A program made the translations under genes and the position numbers. The notes below the pieces were generated by a model. That model was not told where the DNA came from and made no database searches. It was given only the letters and a program-made list of their open reading frames with translations. A DNA stretch of 64,000 bases from Microplitis mediator (Eukaryota; Arthropoda; Insecta; Hymenoptera; Braconidae), in assembly GCF_029852145.1 (NCBI RefSeq), contig NC_079979.1, positions 12,130,642-12,194,641 on the forward strand. The letters run 5' to 3'. Positions 54,111 to 64,000 of the stretch are shown in pieces (within the stretch, counting starts at the first letter, position 1; the number at the start of each line of letters is the position of its first letter).

Positions 54111-55110
54111 ACTAGGGTGTCTTATTTTCCATGAAAAAATAAAATGAAACAGTCCTATAAATTATTTGTCATAACCTTACTCAATCAACTCCATGTGTCA
54201 TTTCTTTCTATTCAAATAAGCCATTCATTAACTATTAAGAAATGGCTTATTTGGCTCAAATCAATCTCATTTAATAAATCATTTATGCACTATTAGTAAA
54301 TATTTATTTGGCTCAAATAAATACTTCTATCAGTGTATTAAACAATTAAATTTAAATCATATGCCATAAATTTGGTAGTGATAATCAGGCAGTCACATTG
54401 TGACTGTAGGCTGCTCGTTATTTCATTTTGTTCAATATTAAAGAAGATAACTTACAATTATTTCAGTAAGTAGAGATCCTCTGTCAGGATGAAAAATAGT
54501 AAAGTTAGATGCAAAACATTGAATCTGAAACCATTCAACAAATATCCATAATGAAACTAATCTCAGAAACAGCATTATGATAAAATATCGATTATTTTAA
54601 TCTCATGCATTAATTCACAGCCACATAAAAATTTAGTTGCTGAAACTAAATAAGTTTTTTCAAGTTGACATCAAGTTTTCAACTATAAAAAAATTTCTAT
54701 CTTTATCATTATTCAAGATCGCTTCACTTTTGACTACTTCAATTTTGTTTAATCAACGTCAAAGTGTATTACATAATTTATTCACGCATAAATATATGTT
54801 TGTCTATCATTACGTATTATTTTTGAATTTCATCAATTACGTTTACAAAAATAATCATTATATAGTAAAAATAATAATCAGCTACTGTCATATTGGAAAA
54901 TATTTTTCAGGATGTTTATGTTGTAGTTAAAGTCGTTTAAAGTACTTCAAACGATCGTTGTAACGTTTATAAATAGTAAAGAGATTAAAACATTAGGCGT
55001 GATATGTATGATATGGAGCATACAATTTTCGATCACAAACAAGTTGCCTACACTTATTCTTTACGCAAATATCTTATCTTGATCAAAATCAATGATACGC
55101 AGATCACTAG
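54111..55110. other. AT-rich intergenic, nothing recognised
   Basis: Open frames here (for example 54637-54930) have AT-driven composition, no motif and no splice context. The only local pattern is AAATAAGCCATTCATT near 54215 with an inverse-like partner nearby. Confidence 0.4.
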
Positions 55111-55129
55111 TAACTTTTGACACACTTTG

Positions 55130-55520
55130 ATGCATGTTAGTTTTTCCACAAGGGCTCCAGTGTGTCATCTGTATTTTGAAACCATCTTCTTTTTCTTTCG
55201 ATCTTGGTCAGCGTATCGAATGTCTTCCATGACAACCTCTGCGTATTTGCTTACTGCTTTCTGCGTTGCACTCGATTCCAACTTCTACCACACTAGGTCT
55301 TTCGATGTCGTAGGTGCTTTATGAGACATTTAATTGGTTCCGGTGGTGTTTGAAGGGCAGACACCCGAAAAAAGTATGATCTGCATCTTCCTCCATGTCA
55401 CTACAAGTTGGACACTCCTGGGAATCGTCACGATAAAATCTGTAGCGATAAGCTCGGAAGACCCGTAGCCTGGATGAATTCGCCTCAAATGATAATTGAC
55501 TTCATCGTATGCCTAGATCA
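55130..55520 (-). pseudogene. R1/I-type LINE ORF2 C-terminal relic (zinc knuckle)
   Basis: On the minus strand, EVNYHLRRIHPGYG (about 55505-55464) shifts frame into RVFRAYRYRFYRDDSQECPT and CSDMEEDADHTFFGC, a CCHC-type knuckle (C-P-T-C...H....C) ending at a TAA (55319-55321). Further downstream another frame reads AVSKYAEVVMEDIRYADQDR. This order (a GxGxF.AYL.RF stretch, then CPxC..EEDA.H..F.C, then a basic tail) is typical of R1/LOA/I-group retrotransposon C termini. At least two frame changes make it dead. Confidence 0.65.
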
Positions 55521-55849
55521 ACCATTTCTTTAATATTTTATTACCTAATAGCCACATGTGAATGAAAACCCTTCATTGCTATCAATTGCTATTTGAATCT
55601 ATTTGTTTCATCAAGAATAATCGTAAGCAAAATTAAAAAATTTCATATTTTACAATTATTTTTTATTTCTTCGACATTCTTAGCTCTATATAATATATAA
55701 CTTTTTTCGAGTTTCTTGAACTCGAAAAGAACGGGAAACGTTGAGGCTGCCCGGTAGGCACAACCGATTTCTAGATTTCTCTCACTGATTTTACATGTTT
55801 TATGAATTTTTTCTCATTCTTCTAACAAATGAAAATAAAATAAAATAGT
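55521..55849. other. AT-rich spacer with a dispersed-repeat fragment
   Basis: GAGTTTCTTGAACTCGAAAA and GAGGCTGCCCGGTAGGC (55710-55765) are diverged matches to the start of the 8655 family. Confidence 0.4.
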
Positions 55850-56972
55850 TTTTCTGGTGTGTGAAAGAAAAATTCTACGAACAATAAATTCTTCAATCAA
55901 AAACAGTAATTCTTGAAAAAAATTGAAAAAAAAATTTTTTTCAAAAATATTTTTTTTTTTTCCAAGATAATTGATTTTTTTTGAACTTTTTTTTTCGATA
56001 TTTTTCTTCTTTCTCATCTTCGAAATGATTTCGATGTTAAGAAAATCAATTGTGAAGATAATAATAAAGAAGACAAATATCGAAAAAATAAAGTTCAAAA
56101 AAATCAATTTTCTCGAAAAAAAAATTTTTTTTTTTAATTTTTCTTGTCAAGAATTACTGTTTTTGAATAAAGAAACGAAGATTGTCGCTAAAAAAAACTT
56201 TTTGACATTGAAGAAATGATTGAAAACCAAAGAATCGCTAATTATGCTAATTTTGGCTAAATCGATAAATTTAAAGCTTCAGGACTCTAAGAAAGAAAAA
56301 TCGCAGCGCTTTGAAATGTTCAGAGTTTTTTCAGAAGACTTTGAGGTTGAAAAAAAAAACGACAGTATCCTATGTTCATCCGTTATATCCAAAGTTATAG
56401 CAAGATTTTCGAATATCCTTAAATATGCTAATTTTGACCTGTTTTTTAATAAACATTATCGCTTCAAAAAAAATTTTTCCATCAAAAGCCACTAATTTTG
56501 CCTTATAGAGAATGTCTTGCAGTTTTCAAAACCCTACTTCCATTCTCTGTGCGACTAATACATCCAGAGTTATTGATTATCAAAGCCAAAATGTTTTTTT
56601 TTTTGCTTTGATCAACGATAACTCGGCGCCAAATCTTCGTAGAGACTTTCTGAGGCTGTCAAATGAAAGGGCGTTAAATTTTCAAAATGAATCATAAGGT
56701 CGGATTATCCAAAAAAATTTATTGAAGCCCATAGACTTGTTGGAAGACGAGCAAAAATTTCAAAAATTTTTGCTTGTCGGTTTTATTAGGATTACTCCGG
56801 AACCGTGCATGATGAAAAAATTTGAAGTTCAGATCTGAAAACTAAAAACTTGAGGCTACGATTTGCTTTTTCAAATTTTCTTCTACGACCATTTTTCATC
56901 GAGTCACAGCATGTTGAAAATCACCCAAAAATTTAGAATTTTTTTTCTATCCTTTAATTTTTGCGACCAGTG
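55850..56972. repeat. Degraded half of the CACTGGTCAC palindromic element
   Basis: 56180-56972 matches the right arm of 15504-17519 (AAATCGCAGCG, GATTATCAAAGCCAAAATG, ACTCCGGAACCGTGCATGATG) and ends TTTTTGCGACCAGTG followed by TA. The left arm is mostly lost after the centre (about 56030). The frames 55971-56495 are translated repeat. Confidence 0.7.
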
Positions 56973-56976
56973 TATT

Positions 56977-57235
56977 TCGTAAAATGGCTGTTTTTCTTTT
57001 GAGTAACGAACTGACTGTGTTTTGATCAAGTACGATTTCTACGAGCAATTTTTTTTTTGTTTATATCGACAAGCCGACAACGGCAATTTATATTTTTGTA
57101 ACCGATATTTTTTGTGATACCGATCAATTAATTTGTTTGTACAATTTACGACTAATTTTTTGTAATTCTCATCAATGATTTATCGTAATCTTAAGTGCCT
57201 GACCTTTCCCTAATCCGCCACCCTGAGCAGACATT
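56977..57235 (+). mobile_element. Fragment of solo LTR family 2
   Basis: Matches 11770-12020 of copy 1 (GATCAAGTACGATTTCTACG, GCCGACAACGGC, GCCACCCTGAGC). Both LTR ends are missing. Confidence 0.75.
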
Positions 57236-57284
57236 TTACTGCAAAAATTATTCGCGAATTTCACAGAATTATTTACTTTATCGA

Positions 57285-57625
57285 AAATTTTTTGGATCCA
57301 AAAAATATTTGTTGAATTGACAAAAAGAAATTAAATTTCTCGGAATAAGTACTATTCTTTTAACGCAAAAATTTTCGTATGCTCCAACTAAGAAAAAAAA
57401 GTTGGTTAAACCAAGAGAAAAATTTCTTGTTACTAGACAACGGCAATGGGAGTAGTTCGGTGCTCGCCGCTAGACAGCGCCTACCACTTGTAGTGTCCCT
57501 GATAAGATACTTATTTCAGAAGTTTTATATTCTAAGCTTGAAAGCAATTTGGCACCAATATTTCTCTATCACACGACAGAGTGACTAGTGCCTTTTTTGA
57601 TAGTCAACATTTTTGGAATTTTTTA
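57285..57625 (+). repeat. CTCGCC...GCGCCTAC repeat, copy 1
   Basis: Contains GGGAGTAGTTCGGTGCTCGC, GCGCCTACCACTTGTAGTGT and CCCTGATAAGA. Similar blocks are at 58020-58470 and 60145-60590. Its GC-rich core contrasts with AT-rich surroundings. Class unknown. Confidence 0.6.
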
Positions 57626-57814
57626 TTATACATAAATGACTCAATATAATAATTTTATTAATGATATTATATTGACAGTAGTAAATATAATACTAGACAA
57701 CAAGACTAATTTGTTTTCATTCATTGACTTTAATATTACTAGTTAATTTAAATATAAGATTATTTATTTAAATTAATATTAGAATAGAATAAAAGTTATA
57801 GAAACACAGAACAA

Positions 57815-59128
57815 ACAGTTAACGAATCAAAGAAAATATTCTTGATTCAAGAAATTTTTTTTGATCGATTCGGAAAATAAAAATTTACTTGCCCCAAGTA
57901 AATAATTATCTTTAAATTTTTATCTTGAATCAAAATTTTATTTCTTACGTCAACATATTTTTACGCTTAAATCAAAAAATTTTCACTTGTTCCAAGAGTT
58001 TATATTTCTTAAAGTAAGAGATATTTATTTTGGAGCAAGATACATTATTTTTTTGTAGCAATATTGCATTTGTTTGGTTAAAGAAAATAAAATTTCTCGG
58101 AACAAGTGCTATTCTTTTCCACGCAAGTATTTTTGTATTCTCCGACCAAGAAAACAAAAGTTGCTTAAGCCAAGAGAAAAAATTTCTTGGGAGAAAAGAT
58201 CGATATGGAGAAGGGGAAAGTCACCAGTGCTAGACAGCAGCAGCAGGAGTAGTTCGGTGCTCGCCACGAGATCGCGCCTACGACATGTAGTGTCCCTAGT
58301 AAGACATTTATTTCAAGTGTTATATTCCAAATTTCATTACGATTTTGTTCGAGTACTCTTCTGTCATTCGACAGAACTACAAGTATCCTTTTGAATTGTA
58401 CTATAGTATATCCTATAATACATCATGACTTTAATATTTAATATTAAAGTTTACTTGAAATTCAGGTCTTGAATAATTTTGCTCGGAAAAAAAAAAAAAA
58501 AAAAATTACGTTTCAGATTACAAAAAAAAAGAATTAACACGTCAACCCGTCGGAGAGAGAATACATTTTTGACTAAGAAAAATTTAAGTCTTTCTTGAAG
58601 AAGCAAACTTTTGGGAGCAAGAAATTTTTTTTTCTTGGCCTAAGCAACTTTTATTTTCATTCAAGCAATTTATTTTTCGGAGCAAGAGAATTTTTTTCTT
58701 GGCCCAAGGGTTTTTTTTTTTTTTTCAATCAAGACGTTTATTTTTTGGAGCAAGAAAATTCTTTCCTTGGGCCAAGAAATTTTTTCTTAGCCCAAGTTAA
58801 CTTTTTTTCGTTCAAAACTTTGATTTTTTGGAGTAAGAAATTTTTTTTCTTAGGGCAAGAAAAAGTTTTTTGGCCGAAGTTAAACTTTTTTTTGTTCAAA
58901 ACGTTGATTTTTTGGCAAGAAATGACTTATTTTCTTTAGCCAAGAATTTTTTTCTTAAACCAAGAAATTTTCAATTTCGCTTTAAAAATAAATTTTTTTG
59001 GAGCAAGAGAATTTACTGTCTCGAACCAAAAAAAAGTTTTTGAATCAAGTGTTTTACTTTTATTGAATCAAGAAAGAAAATTCGGAAGACAATATTTTTC
59101 TTGAACCAAGTTAACTGTTTTTTCTGTG
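57815..59128. mobile_element. TIR element (CACAGAA.AAACAGTTAAC) with TTGGGCCAAGAAA arrays
   Basis: CACAGAACAAACAGTTAAC at the left pairs with the complement of GTTAACTGTTTTTTCTGTG at the right. Flanks (AA and TA) do not match cleanly. The arms consist of CTTGGTTCAAGAAA, TTGGAGCAAGAAATT and CTTGGGCCAAG motifs (58590-59110), and the CTCGCC repeat copy 2 (58020-58470) lies inside. Confidence 0.55.
58020..58470 (+). repeat. CTCGCC...GCGCCTAC repeat, copy 2
   Basis: Shares GGAGCAAGATACATTATTTT, GAGTAGTTCGGTGCTCGCCA and TGTAGTGTCCCTAGTAAGAC with the copy at 60145. Confidence 0.7.
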
Positions 59129-59233
59129 TACTATAAACATAATCTTCTAGTCGTGATAACTAAAATTATTGTTCACTTGATCATAAATGTATAGTGTATT
59201 TAACTTACTAGACACAACATGCTCGGTTCGCTC

Positions 59234-61089
59234 CCCTGTGGAAAAGCTCTCATAAATTCTGATAAGATATTGAATATTTTTTATGAGAATCTATGAGCTT
59301 CGAAAATATCTATGAGATTTAAAAAAATTCTCATATGAATTTTTATGAGAATCTATGAGTCAAAGCTTTTGATGTGTTCCTATCATGATTTCCGTACTAG
59401 ATTTTTAAAAGAATGAGTAAGATTTTTTAATTTATGAGATTTTGTGACTCGAATTCCGCCAACGATTATGAGATTGATTAAGTACTTTCACTTCTATAAG
59501 ATTGTTACAGTTTATTCTAATCTATTTTCAATAAGAATTGATCAGGCGAATTCCGATGTTATAATACTTACAAAATCTCAATAAGATTATTTTTTTATAT
59601 GAAATTTCCAGAATTTATAAGTTTTAGTAAGAGTTATCCTAGGAGATAATATCTTATTGAATATCATAAAATATTTGTCATATTTTATGAGAAAATATTT
59701 AACATGTATTTCTTCGAAAATTTATGAGACTGAATCAGGAATCACATGGACAAATGCAGACCTTTTTCTCATAAAAATTTTATGAGAATTAGTAAGAAAA
59801 TCTATAATCGAATTAACTTGTAAAAACTTAAAAGATTTAATTTTAATTTAAAAGCTATGTGATTTATGAGTTTTTGTAAGTTTTAGTTAGAAGGCTATTA
59901 CTTATAAAATATTATGGAGTACTTATGAGATTTTATAAATAATTTCCATTCACATAAAATATTAATTTTATCAGATTCATTCAAAAATAATTGCTTAACT
60001 TCATTTTTTTTTTATAAGAATTTACACCAAAAATATTAACATTATCACTATTTCTTGTACTTTAAATATTTTAACTGTTCGGAGATGAGTGAAAATAAAA
60101 GTTTTTATGTGATTTTTTACAAACCCAGTAATGTATCTTGCCCCATTCTTTTTTTTTTTGGTGCAAGATACATTATTTTTTTGTAGCAATGTTGCATTTT
60201 TTTGGTTAAACAAATTAAAATTTCTCGGAACAAGTACTATTCTTTTCACGCAAGTTTTTTTGTATTCTCCGACCAAAATAACAAAAGTTGCTTAAGCCAA
60301 GAGAAAAAATTTCTCGGGAGAAAAGATCGATATGGAGAAGGGGAAAGTCACCGGTGCTAGGTAGCAGCAGCGGGAGTAGTTCGGTGCTCGCCACGAGATC
60401 GCGCCTACGATTTGTAGTGTCCCTGGTAAGACATTTATTTCAGAAGTGTTATATTCCAAATTTCAATACGATTTATTCGAGTACTCCTGCGTCATATATC
60501 AGACCAACAAGTACCTGTTTGGGTTGTACTATAGTATATCCCATAATACATCATGACTTTAATATTTAATATTAATGTTTACTTGAGTAATTTTTGATGA
60601 ATAAATAAACGGATTCAATTTCATAGATTGTTCGTGAATAGATTGCTAAATATTTTCCGCGTAAATACTTATACAAATATTCTTGAGTATACATAATAGA
60701 AACTTTTTGAATTCATGCTAAAAAATTCAATCATTTAGCATATAAACTATATGGAAAATAACTGTACTCACATTAATTAATCAGTATCAAATCTCGTATG
60801 ATTACTTCAGAAATCGTCTCATACAATCTTATTCATTTCCAAAATCTACTCAATTGTAAACTTTACATTTTTCGAAAACTTATAAATACTTATACTCACA
60901 ATATTACAGCTTCTGTTTCTTATAGATTCTGATAATTTATATGAGAATTTTAAGAAAAAAATTTTTTGGATGCACCATCTATGAGAAAATAATTGTATCA
61001 GAATTTTTGAGATTTTTCGTGGACAAATACTGATCGTTTTCTCATAGCCAATTTTTTTTATGAGATTTTATAAGACCTTTTCCACAGGG
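59234..61089. mobile_element. 1,856-bp CCC...GGG TIR element with TTATGAGATTTT arrays, TC duplication
   Basis: Ends CCCTGTGGAAAAGCTCTCAT and (complement) CCCTGTGGAAAAGGTCTTAT. Flanks are TC (59232-59233) and TC (61090-61091). Arms are arrays of TATGAGAATCTATGAG, TCTCATAAAA and TTTATGAGATT motifs. CTCGCC repeat copy 3 (60145-60590) lies inside. No transposase. Confidence 0.82.
60145..60590 (+). repeat. CTCGCC...GCGCCTAC repeat, copy 3
   Basis: About 90% alike copy 2 by eye over GGTGCAAGATACATTATTTT through GACTTTAATATTTAATATTA. It is nested in the TTATGAGATTT element. Confidence 0.7.
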
Positions 61090-61091
61090 TC

Positions 61092-61548
61092 GCCTTCATT
61101 CTTTCGAAAATCCCGCCACTATCTCAGTCGACCAATCGACAACCGAATAAAATAGTCACAGAAGTGACGAAAAACGAAACGACATCCGGTCATCAACTTT
61201 TTAGAAGAGGATACACTAGATTTGTATCAATTATATAAAAGTAATAACATTAATAAATATTTAATATTACCAATAATTATTACTTTATGTTTAACGATAC
61301 TTAAATTTTGATGCTTTTCAATGAAATACTTATAGTAAATAAAACTACTAGAATTAAGTTATGAAAATAATAAAATTTTTATTTCATAAACATTTCTAAA
61401 TTAGTTATTTTAACATTTGATATGATTGATTGTACTAAAAAATAGTTATTTTGACTATTTTCCGATTGATATAATAACTATAAATCATTGGTGTAGAAAT
61501 TATGATTAAATAGTTGAAGCGTTATTTCACTATAATTTTATAGTTAAA
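61092..61548. other. AT-rich intergenic
   Basis: No gene or TIR pair was confirmed. TTAACTTAATCTTTCTCTGA before 61570 looks like a MITE end (ACACTCAGAGAAAG) but no partner was found. Confidence 0.35.
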
Positions 61549-61749
61549 TTAACTTAATCTTTCTCTGAGTGTATGAGACACGAAACACGGGTGTCCTTTA
61601 TTGATAGCATTCAAAAGATCTGTATATGTTACTGAATATTTAGATGAAGTATTTTTCTTCATTTTACTACTATATTTGATAAACGCGACCGAAAGAAAGA
61701 ACTGAATGACCAGTATTATGTCCGACTCCGCAAACTTTTTCAAACTCAT
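61549..61749 (-). CDS. Hypothetical short protein or first exon, 66 aa from the inner ATG
   Basis: The minus-strand frame begins at ATG 61749 (a further in-frame ATG lies at 61788). It starts MSLKKFAESDIILVIQFFLS, with a hydrophobic stretch (IILVIQFFLSVAF) that could be a signal anchor, then a basic region. The last codons run into a MITE-like end (ACACTCAGAGAAAG), so the natural C terminus is uncertain. The DNA of the first dozen codons recurs at about 3640-3690 in the duplicated block, where a TE boundary cuts it off. I do not recognise a family. Confidence 0.25.
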   Translation of the reverse strand: MSLKKFAESDIILVIQFFLSVAFIKYSSKMKKNTSSKYSVTYTDLLNAINKGHPCFVSHTLRERLS

Positions 61750-62137
61750 GTTGAACACTCCTAAGGAATAAATATTCCATTTTCTCATAAGAGAAACCAG
61801 GATGGGTTCAATTGAGTGATACAGAACGTCATACCAGAATTCTTTCTTCTGTCTTTCATTTCCTTATCCTCCTCAAGGTCCCCACTTACTTTTTACAACA
61901 ATTATTCTAATGCGTGGTAACACCCACAATTAACATTGACTCAAATTAAGTTCCGTCAACGGGACATCTCATACAATGCAAGATACCAAAACCCCCTCTT
62001 TTCCAAACTCGGACCTCCATGGTTGCAGCGTTAAAAATTTCGAAGAGCGAAATTACTCTACCGAGCACCGGCTTGCATTTCGGTTACCAGTTGATTAGTT
62101 TCAGCGAAGAGTCGCAATTAGCTACAGCAGTATCCTC
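61750..62137. other. Unassigned lower-AT stretch
   Basis: This is the most gene-like base composition outside mobile elements (for example CAAATTAAGTTCCGTCAACG and CCGAGCACCGGCTTGCATTT), but no frame of useful length or known motif is seen. It may be regulatory or untranslated sequence of the duplicated locus. Confidence 0.3.
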
Positions 62138-63213
62138 CCCTCGCGGTTTTGGAAATACCGAAATAATACCAGAATTATACGGTATAAATACTGCATAAAT
62201 ATGATATTACTCAAGTTATTTTGGCCAGTTTTTTTGCCGCATTACTACCAAAAATTTACGAAATAAATTCAGAATATTTACGGTAATAAAACAGAAAATA
62301 TACGGTATTTTAACCGCATTAAAACCGTATTTATACAGCATATTTATCGTATATTTTCGGCATTTTTGCAGCATCAAACCGTTCTACCCGGAAAAAAAAT
62401 TATATAAAATTTTATTTAATTATATATAATTTTATGTAATTATATATAACATTATAAAGTTATATATACAATAACTGTCATGGAAAAAAAAAAAAAAAAA
62501 AAACGTCAACTCGTGGGTTCGATCCCGAGTCCTAATGATTCAAAGTCTGATCTGTTAACCAATATGCCAAATCGCTCACTTGGACACTGATTCTAATTGT
62601 ATTTATATGGATACAAACAAACTTAAGAAAATTGAAAAACTCAATTTCACCGGATTGTTATATTCACTCACATTCTTTTGTTTGAATAAAAAATGTGTAA
62701 ACTAACAGAATAAAATAAAAAAATTTACATTTTGCACATTTTCAATGATTTTAAATGCAGAAGCAAAAAAAAAATAGAACCAAATTTGTTACAATTTTCC
62801 ATTATATCAGGATAAATCTGGCAAAATCACAGGATATCTACGGTATTAGTACCAGAAAACACGATTTTATTATTATAAAATTATCATATTATTACGGTTT
62901 TTATACAGCATTTTTTCGGTAAAAGTGCGGCATTTATATAGTATTTTTACAGCAATTTTTTGGTAAATGTTCGGCATTTTTATAGTTTTTTTGCAGCATT
63001 TTTTTGGTAAAAGTTTGGCATTTTTATAGTAATACTAATGTAGTAATCTGATAACTCTACAGTATAAGTACAGTAAGTATATGGCATAACTACAGGAAAA
63101 AAAAACTGGCCAATATAACCAAATTACTACCAAATTATTACGGTAAATTTACGGCATGTGCATAAATGCCGAAAATTTACGGCATTTTTACGGCATTCGC
63201 AAAACCGCGAGGG
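62138..63213. mobile_element. CCC...GGG TIR element with TACGGTA/TTTACGGCA arrays
   Basis: The left end CCCTCGCGGTTTTGGAAATA pairs with the complement of the right end (CCCTCGCGGTTTTGCGAATG). The flanks TC and AT do not match. Both arms carry TACGGTAT, TTTTCGGCATTTTT and ACGGCATTT motifs. A repeat starting CCCGGAAAAAAAATTATA (62387) with a tRNA-like core is nested. Related to 30269-31334 in ends and size. Confidence 0.72.
62508..62582 (-). other. tRNA-like core of the nested repeat
   Basis: The minus strand reads TGGCATATTGGTTAACAGAT, CAGACTTTGAATC and GGGATCGAACCC. It follows the same layout as 30733-30806 with the same flank (AACTGTCATGGAAAAAAA), but with a TTG-like loop instead of ACG. 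Not a convincing functional tRNA. Confidence 0.4.
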
Positions 63214-63407
63214 ATCCCAAAAAAAAATTTTGCATATAATTTTATTAAGAAAATAAAATTATCAATCAAATGAAATAAATATATACGTCTATATATTTAT
63301 AACAAATATAAAAAGAAAACAAAGTAAAGAAAAGTTATATCAGTGAAAATATATTACAGTATACGTATATACATCTATGTACCTACATTCAAATACCAGC
63401 TGGTATT

Positions 63408-63649
63408 TTAGGTTTCCACTATATAAAATGGTGTATTACCGTAAGAAGGACGGTGTGGCTCAATAAGTTATAGATCAAATTGAACGGAATATAGTATAGG
63501 GCCGGATAGCTCAACTGGTAGAGCACTCGGCGCGTTACCGAATTGGTCTGGGTTCGATTCCCAGTTCGGGCTATCTATATTTTTCTCAATTTATCTATAA
63601 ATTGTCTTATTGAGAGGTTTGCATGTTTTAGGTTTCCACTATATAAAAT
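63408..63649 (+). repeat. tRNA-bearing repeat unit, complete, opposite orientation
   Basis: Same family as 21077-21532, read on the other strand. TTTAGGTTTCCACTATATAA occurs at both ends (63408 and 63628), a direct terminal repeat. Confidence 0.8.
63500..63572 (+). tRNA. Best-preserved tRNA-like sequence of the family
   Basis: 73 nt. Box A is TAGCTCAACTGG and box B is GGTTCGATTCC. The T stem CTGGG/CCCAG is perfect and the D stem GCTC/GAGC is perfect. The acceptor GGCCGGA/TTCGGGC has one mismatch and one G:T. The anticodon stem CTCGG/CCGAA nearly pairs, but loop CGCGTTA lacks T33. It is more likely a tRNA-derived repeat core with Pol III promoter potential than a decoding tRNA. Confidence 0.45.
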
Positions 63650-64000
63650 GATGCTCTAGAGCATCAGTTAGCTCAAAGAAAGCAATTAACAAAATCGCAT
63701 CGCGAAGAAAAATATAATACCAAGGAAAGAATAAAGTTTCCGAAAATAATAGTGTTATTGGTTGTGAGTTATTAGTTTAGTGCTTAATCGTATTGTCGAG
63801 TGTAATTATTGTAACAAAAAGTGAATACATGTTAAAAATTAAAAATACGCTCCTTTAAAAGAGTATCATCTCTATTTCCTATAAGATAAATTAAAGGAAT
63901 ATTATTCCTATAAAACATAAAATTGAAAACATAGAAAAACAGAAAAATCTCAGTGTATACTAAAAGTTTAATAAATGTTCAAAAACAAAGATACGATCCT

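Larger units (their letters stand above)
63214..64000. repeat. Right copy of the duplication shared with 3.6-4.6 kb
   Basis: TAAATATATACGTCTATATATTT (about 63278; left copy differs by one base), CGCATCGCGA (about 63697), GTGTTATTGGTTGTGAGT (about 63750) and GAGTATCATCTCTATTTCC (about 63862) are all shared in the same order and orientation with 3763-4520. A tRNA-bearing repeat interrupts it. It continues past the window edge. Confidence 0.6.

Noticed and set aside
56000..56700. Frames of 61-91 codons on the plus strand
   Set aside because: They translate a degraded arm of the 15504-type palindrome.
63500..63572. Functional tRNA gene
   Set aside because: It occurs in a repeat unit with several decayed copies, the loop lacks T33, and the acceptor stem has a mismatch.

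Overview
The window looks like repeat-dominated nuclear DNA from an insect, most likely a hymenopteran parasitoid. That identification is an inference from three things: very AT-rich sequence, R4/Dong-type and CR1-group non-LTR retrotransposons, and one exon that reads like a divergent insect ionotropic receptor. I see no bacterial operon, rRNA or CRISPR array, and no complete cellular gene. Nearly everything recognisable is a mobile element, often nested inside another one.

Layout. 1-7.7 kb: a leader-like stretch with repeated CAAAGGTAGTTG motifs, a long-TIR element (935-3613), two 331-bp elements with CCACCGTG arrays, and a 1.8-kb element with TGGGCCA arrays. 7.7-20.4 kb: large palindromes (7753-8634, 9474-11045, 15504-17519), two solo LTRs with target duplications, interspersed repeats carrying CA/TG microsatellites, and a MITE with TGACGTCA motifs and a tRNA-like core. 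20.4-21 kb: the putative ionotropic receptor exon (minus strand). 21-26.6 kb: two tRNA-like repeat units, then a rearranged R4/Dong retrotransposon (copy A) split by a 2,036-bp hAT-like element. 26.7-34.1 kb: more palindromes, a second copy of each solo LTR, and TIR elements. 34.1-46.2 kb: a near full-length R4/Dong copy (B, minus strand) lying in TTA microsatellite next to a truncated copy C. Copy B is split by a 693-bp element and by a 6,975-bp element that itself holds a 142-bp satellite, a MITE and a CR1-group LINE with a 942-residue ORF2. 46.4-53.2 kb: a second large TIR element (6,777 bp) full of nested palindromes. 53.2-64 kb: GCCGCACCACC-array and TTATGAGATTT-array elements, an R1/I-type LINE relic, and a block duplicated from 3.6-4.6 kb.

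The main unexplained system is a set of TIR elements whose ends start CCC and finish GGG. Eleven are flanked by identical dinucleotides (AA, CA, TG, TT, TA, TA, GC, CA, AT, AT, TC). Two interrupt a retrotransposon whose uninterrupted copy is also in the window, so the empty sites can be read directly. Each family has its own array of short inverted motifs, and several enclose a tRNA-like sequence. I cannot assign them to a known superfamily from sequence alone. Termini and target duplications were read by eye, so boundaries are good to a base where a duplication is stated and approximate elsewhere.
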